Positions 6,140 through 8,543 of a stretch of DNA of 8,543 nucleotides are shown here, piece after piece. The first letter of the stretch is position 1. Every line of letters starts with the position of its first letter. Origin of the DNA: Nocardioidaceae bacterium (GTDB lineage Bacteria > Actinomycetota > Actinomycetes > Propionibacteriales > Nocardioidaceae); NCBI GenBank assembly GCA_020438665.1, contig JAGQUE010000539.1:1-8543 (forward strand), given 5' to 3'. The notes beneath the pieces were generated by a model. It searched no databases. It saw only the letters and a program-made list of their open reading frames with translations, and had not been told where the DNA came from. Both the position numbers and the translations under genes were made by a program.

Positions 6140-6170
6140 GGGCGGCCGTGGTCGCCCCGGTCAGATGACC
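6140..6170. promoter_or_regulatory. Hairpin plus GGTCA-N2-TGACC palindrome between the regulator and hydrolase genes
   Basis: GGGCG (6140-6144) pairs with CGCCC (6153-6157), and the stem can extend inward by a G-U and a G-C pair. It has no U-tract, so it is at best a weak terminator for the LAL gene. Directly beside it GGTCAGATGACC (6159-6170) has perfect 5-bp inverted arms, in the place expected for regulator binding upstream of the hydrolase unit. No convincing -35/-10 pair is visible in the 120 bp gap. Confidence 0.3.
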
Positions 6171-6210
6171 AGGTTTGCCGTGAGCTGCAGCGGCATGCGA
6201 CGGGCGTGGG

Positions 6211-8543
6211 TCAGGTGAGGTCGAGCTGGGCCAGCTGGCCGCGGGAGGTGATCTGCGCCTTGGCGAACACGTTGCGCAGATGGAAGGCGACTGTCCGGGG
6301 AGACACCCAGACCTGTTCGGCCACCTCTTTGTTGGACATTCCCGAGGCCACGAGCTGGGCGATCTTGAGCTCCATCGGGGTCAGCTTGACCAACGTGGAG
6401 GGGTCCCGCTTCCGGGCGGTCTCGCCGGAGGCCCGCAGCTCCTGGGCGGTGCGCTGCACGAGGGGTTCGGCGCGCGCGTCCCGGAAGGTCTCGATCGCGT
6501 GGCGTAGGTGGACCCGCGCGTCGACGCGTCGTCCCGCGCGCCGGAGCATCTCGCCGTAGGCGAGCTGGATGCGAGCCTCGTCGAGCGGTCGTCGTGACGC
6601 TCGCTGGTGGGTCAGAGCGGCATCGAAGAGCTGCTCGGCCTCGTCCGGCGAGCTGGTCGTGACGGCGCGGGCGTAGCAGACGGCCGCGCGCGCCCACGGC
6701 TGCGCGGTGGACTCGGCGAAGTCGACGAGCCCGTCGGCCAGGTCGAGGGCGGCCTGTGGCTCGTCGGCGCGTACGGCGGCATCGACGTGCTGCACCGTCG
6801 CCATCCGGGCGAGACCGGGCATTCGGAACCGCGCGAGGTGGTGCACCGCACCGCTCAGGTCGCCGACGGCTGCGGCATGAGTGCCCCTGGCCCAGCGGAG
6901 CAGGTCGTGCACCGGATCCGCCAGGATGCCCAAGGGTGCCCGGGCAGCGCCGTCCTCGACCCGATGCACCAGGTCGTCATAGTCGCCGGAGCCCTGCAGC
7001 GCCGCGAGCAGCGCGAGCCACGCCAAGGGTGGCGTCGTCATCGCGGACTGATGCAGCGTCTCCCCGAGGCTGAACGCCTCCTCGGCGTTGGTGCGGACCG
7101 CGAGCATGTCGCCCGACAGGAAGTTGCTGAAGCACAGCCGCTGCAGCGCATAGACCACCGCCGTCACAGCGCCGGCGTCCCTCGCCCGCGACAGCGCGGC
7201 CGAGTAGAACCGCGACTGGATGTCGTCGTCCCCGAGGTGGAGGGCGCAGTTGCCGATGTTCCACAGCACTTCACGGTCATCGACCTCGTCGCCCAGGGTG
7301 GCCGCAGCACGCAGCATCGTGGCTGCCCCATGCAGGTCGCCGTCGGCGGTGCACGTCATCGACAACAGCATCTGCCGCAGGCAGGTCGTCCTGGCTGGCT
7401 CGCCCGGCACCGGCTGCGCCAGCACCACCGTGTCGAGCCGGGTGCCGCTGTCGGCGCCGTGGGTCCGCATGATCGCCGCCAGCGTCGCCAGCTCGAGCGC
7501 GCGCCCCGGGTCCCTGGGCAGCACCTCGGACGCCGCCTCGACGAAGATCCGGTGGGCCAGCGCGGGCGAGCCGAGGTTGACCTCGATGTGCCCACGAAGG
7601 CGGGCCAGGTCAGCGACGAGGACCGGCTCCGTGGCGGTCCGGGTGGCCTCGCCGACCAGGTCTTGGGCGACTACCGCCTCGCCCGCTGCCCAAGCGCTCC
7701 GGGCTGCATCCAACGTCAGCGCGGCGCGCTGACCGGGGTCAGCTGACAGCGTGGCCGCTCGTTCGAAGGCGGCTCTGGCGGCGGTGTGGGCGCCGCCTCT
7801 CTGAGCACGCCGCCCGACGCGCTCGAGCGCCGCCACGACCTCCCCGTCGGGCTCGACCGTGGCGGCCGCGCGCTGCCAGGCCGCCCGGTCGCGGCGACCG
7901 AGGGCCTCCAATGCTGTGGCCAGCGCCCCGTGGGCACGCCGCCGTTCCTCATCGGTGGCCGCTTGATAGACCGCGGACCGCACCAGTGGGTGACGCAGGG
8001 CGACCGCCGCGCCGGCCGGGGAGACCAACCCCGAGCTCGTCGCGGCCTCGATCGCGTCTGGCGGCAGGCCGAGCCGGCCGGCGGCTGCGCGGAGCACGCC
8101 CAGCTCCCCGGTGTCGTCGGCCGCTGCGAGCAGCAGGAAGGTCTGCACGGCGTCCGGCAACCGCCTCACCCTGTCGAGGAAGATCCTCTCGACCCGGTCG
8201 GTGAGTCGCAGCTGGGACGGCAGTGGTGCCTCCCCCTGAAGCTCCTCCCGGCTGAGTGCCCGCGGGAGCTCCACCAGCGCCAGCGGGTTGCCCTGCGCCT
8301 CGGCCAGGAGCCTCTCCGTGACCGCGTCGGTCGACCCGTCTCCCAGGGAACGGACGAGCAGCGCTCTGGCGTCGTCGGTGGCCAGCCCGGTGACCGTCAG
8401 CTCAGTCAGTCCCTGCCGGTCCAGCCGACTCGGGACACCCTCGCGGACCGAGAACACCAGGGCCACCCGGTCGGCGGCGACGCGGCGGCTGCAGAAGAGC
8501 AACGCATCCGCACTGGCGTCGTCGAGCCAGTGCGCGTCGTCGA
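6211..8543 (-). CDS. LAL-type (large ATP-binding) LuxR-family transcriptional regulator, 5' end outside window
   Basis: The frame is open from 8541 to the TGA at 6213-6211, giving 776 visible residues. It enters the window inside the ATPase domain at the Walker B motif DDAHWLDDAS, so the Walker A loop and the real start lie beyond 8543. The TTG at 8502 is internal to this motif region and is not the start. NTPase-associated sequence (NPLALVELPRAL) follows, then a long alanine-rich helical region of the TPR/MalT-like type. The last 60 residues (about 717-776) are a LuxR/GerE helix-turn-helix: LTPMELKIAQLVASGMSNKE, then VAEQVWVSPRTVAFHLRNVF. Such regulators are cytoplasmic, sense small ligands through ATPase and helical domains, and usually activate adjacent genes. 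It is on the same strand, 120 bp upstream of the hydrolase-exporter unit, making it the natural candidate controller. That regulatory link is inferred from position. Confidence 0.93.
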   Translation of the reverse strand, partial: DDAHWLDDASADALLFCSRRVAADRVALVFSVREGVPSRLDRQGLTELTVTGLATDDARALLVRSLGDGSTDAVTERLLAEAQGNPLALVELPRALSREELQGEAPLPSQLRLTDRVERIFLDRVRRLPDAVQTFLLLAAADDTGELGVLRAAAGRLGLPPDAIEAATSSGLVSPAGAAVALRHPLVRSAVYQAATDEERRRAHGALATALEALGRRDRAAWQRAAATVEPDGEVVAALERVGRRAQRGGAHTAARAAFERAATLSADPGQRAALTLDAARSAWAAGEAVVAQDLVGEATRTATEPVLVADLARLRGHIEVNLGSPALAHRIFVEAASEVLPRDPGRALELATLAAIMRTHGADSGTRLDTVVLAQPVPGEPARTTCLRQMLLSMTCTADGDLHGAATMLRAAATLGDEVDDREVLWNIGNCALHLGDDDIQSRFYSAALSRARDAGAVTAVVYALQRLCFSNFLSGDMLAVRTNAEEAFSLGETLHQSAMTTPPLAWLALLAALQGSGDYDDLVHRVEDGAARAPLGILADPVHDLLRWARGTHAAAVGDLSGAVHHLARFRMPGLARMATVQHVDAAVRADEPQAALDLADGLVDFAESTAQPWARAAVCYARAVTTSSPDEAEQLFDAALTHQRASRRPLDEARIQLAYGEMLRRAGRRVDARVHLRHAIETFRDARAEPLVQRTAQELRASGETARKRDPSTLVKLTPMELKIAQLVASGMSNKEVAEQVWVSPRTVAFHLRNVFAKAQITSRGQLAQLDLT

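Noticed and set aside
8500..8502. TTG at 8502 as start of the LAL regulator
   Set aside because: The frame continues upstream to the window edge with the conserved Walker B sequence DDAHWLDDAS, so this codon is an internal leucine.
1..8543. CRISPR array, rRNA, or insertion sequence
   Set aside because: No regularly spaced 25-40 bp repeats, rRNA-like stretches, transposase motifs or terminal inverted repeats with target duplications were seen. The 11-bp iterons are too short and contiguous to be a CRISPR.

Overview
The window is GC-rich with strong G/C bias at third codon positions. That bias keeps several non-coding frames open for hundreds of codons. Every gene I can support lies on the minus strand. 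GC content, Shine-Dalgarno signals, 14-helix DHA2-type exporters and a large LuxR-family (LAL) regulator point to a high-GC Actinomycetota chromosome. I cannot place the genus.

In the direction of transcription (right to left), the window opens inside a large LAL-type ATPase/LuxR regulator (8541 to 6211, 5' end missing). A 120 bp gap with several inverted repeats follows. Next comes a run of genes with short gaps: a membrane-anchored alpha/beta hydrolase (6090-4786), 44 bp, a DHA2-family MFS exporter (4741-3275), 32 bp, and a CPBP (CAAX/Abi-type) intramembrane protease homologue (3242-2385). A GC-rich hairpin lies just after the CPBP stop. Then a 137 bp leader with foldable RNA structure precedes a second DHA2 exporter (2247-826). 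Beyond it is 577 bp with no confident gene (249-825), holding 11-bp-period direct repeats and perfect palindromes. At the left edge is the 5' part of a small XRE-family regulator (248 to 1, running off the window), with a 10-bp inverted repeat around its start.

The likely theme is regulated export or detoxification at the membrane. The LAL regulator is the candidate controller of the hydrolase-exporter-protease unit. The hydrolase is predicted to place its catalytic domain outside the cytoplasm. Two divergent drug:proton antiporter-type exporters bracket the CPBP protein. No substrate can be read from the sequence.

I see no single system that is clearly new. The items most worth checking are the iteron/palindrome cluster at 539-791, the inverted repeat at the XRE gene, the exported-hydrolase/exporter/CPBP arrangement, and the structured leader ahead of the second exporter.
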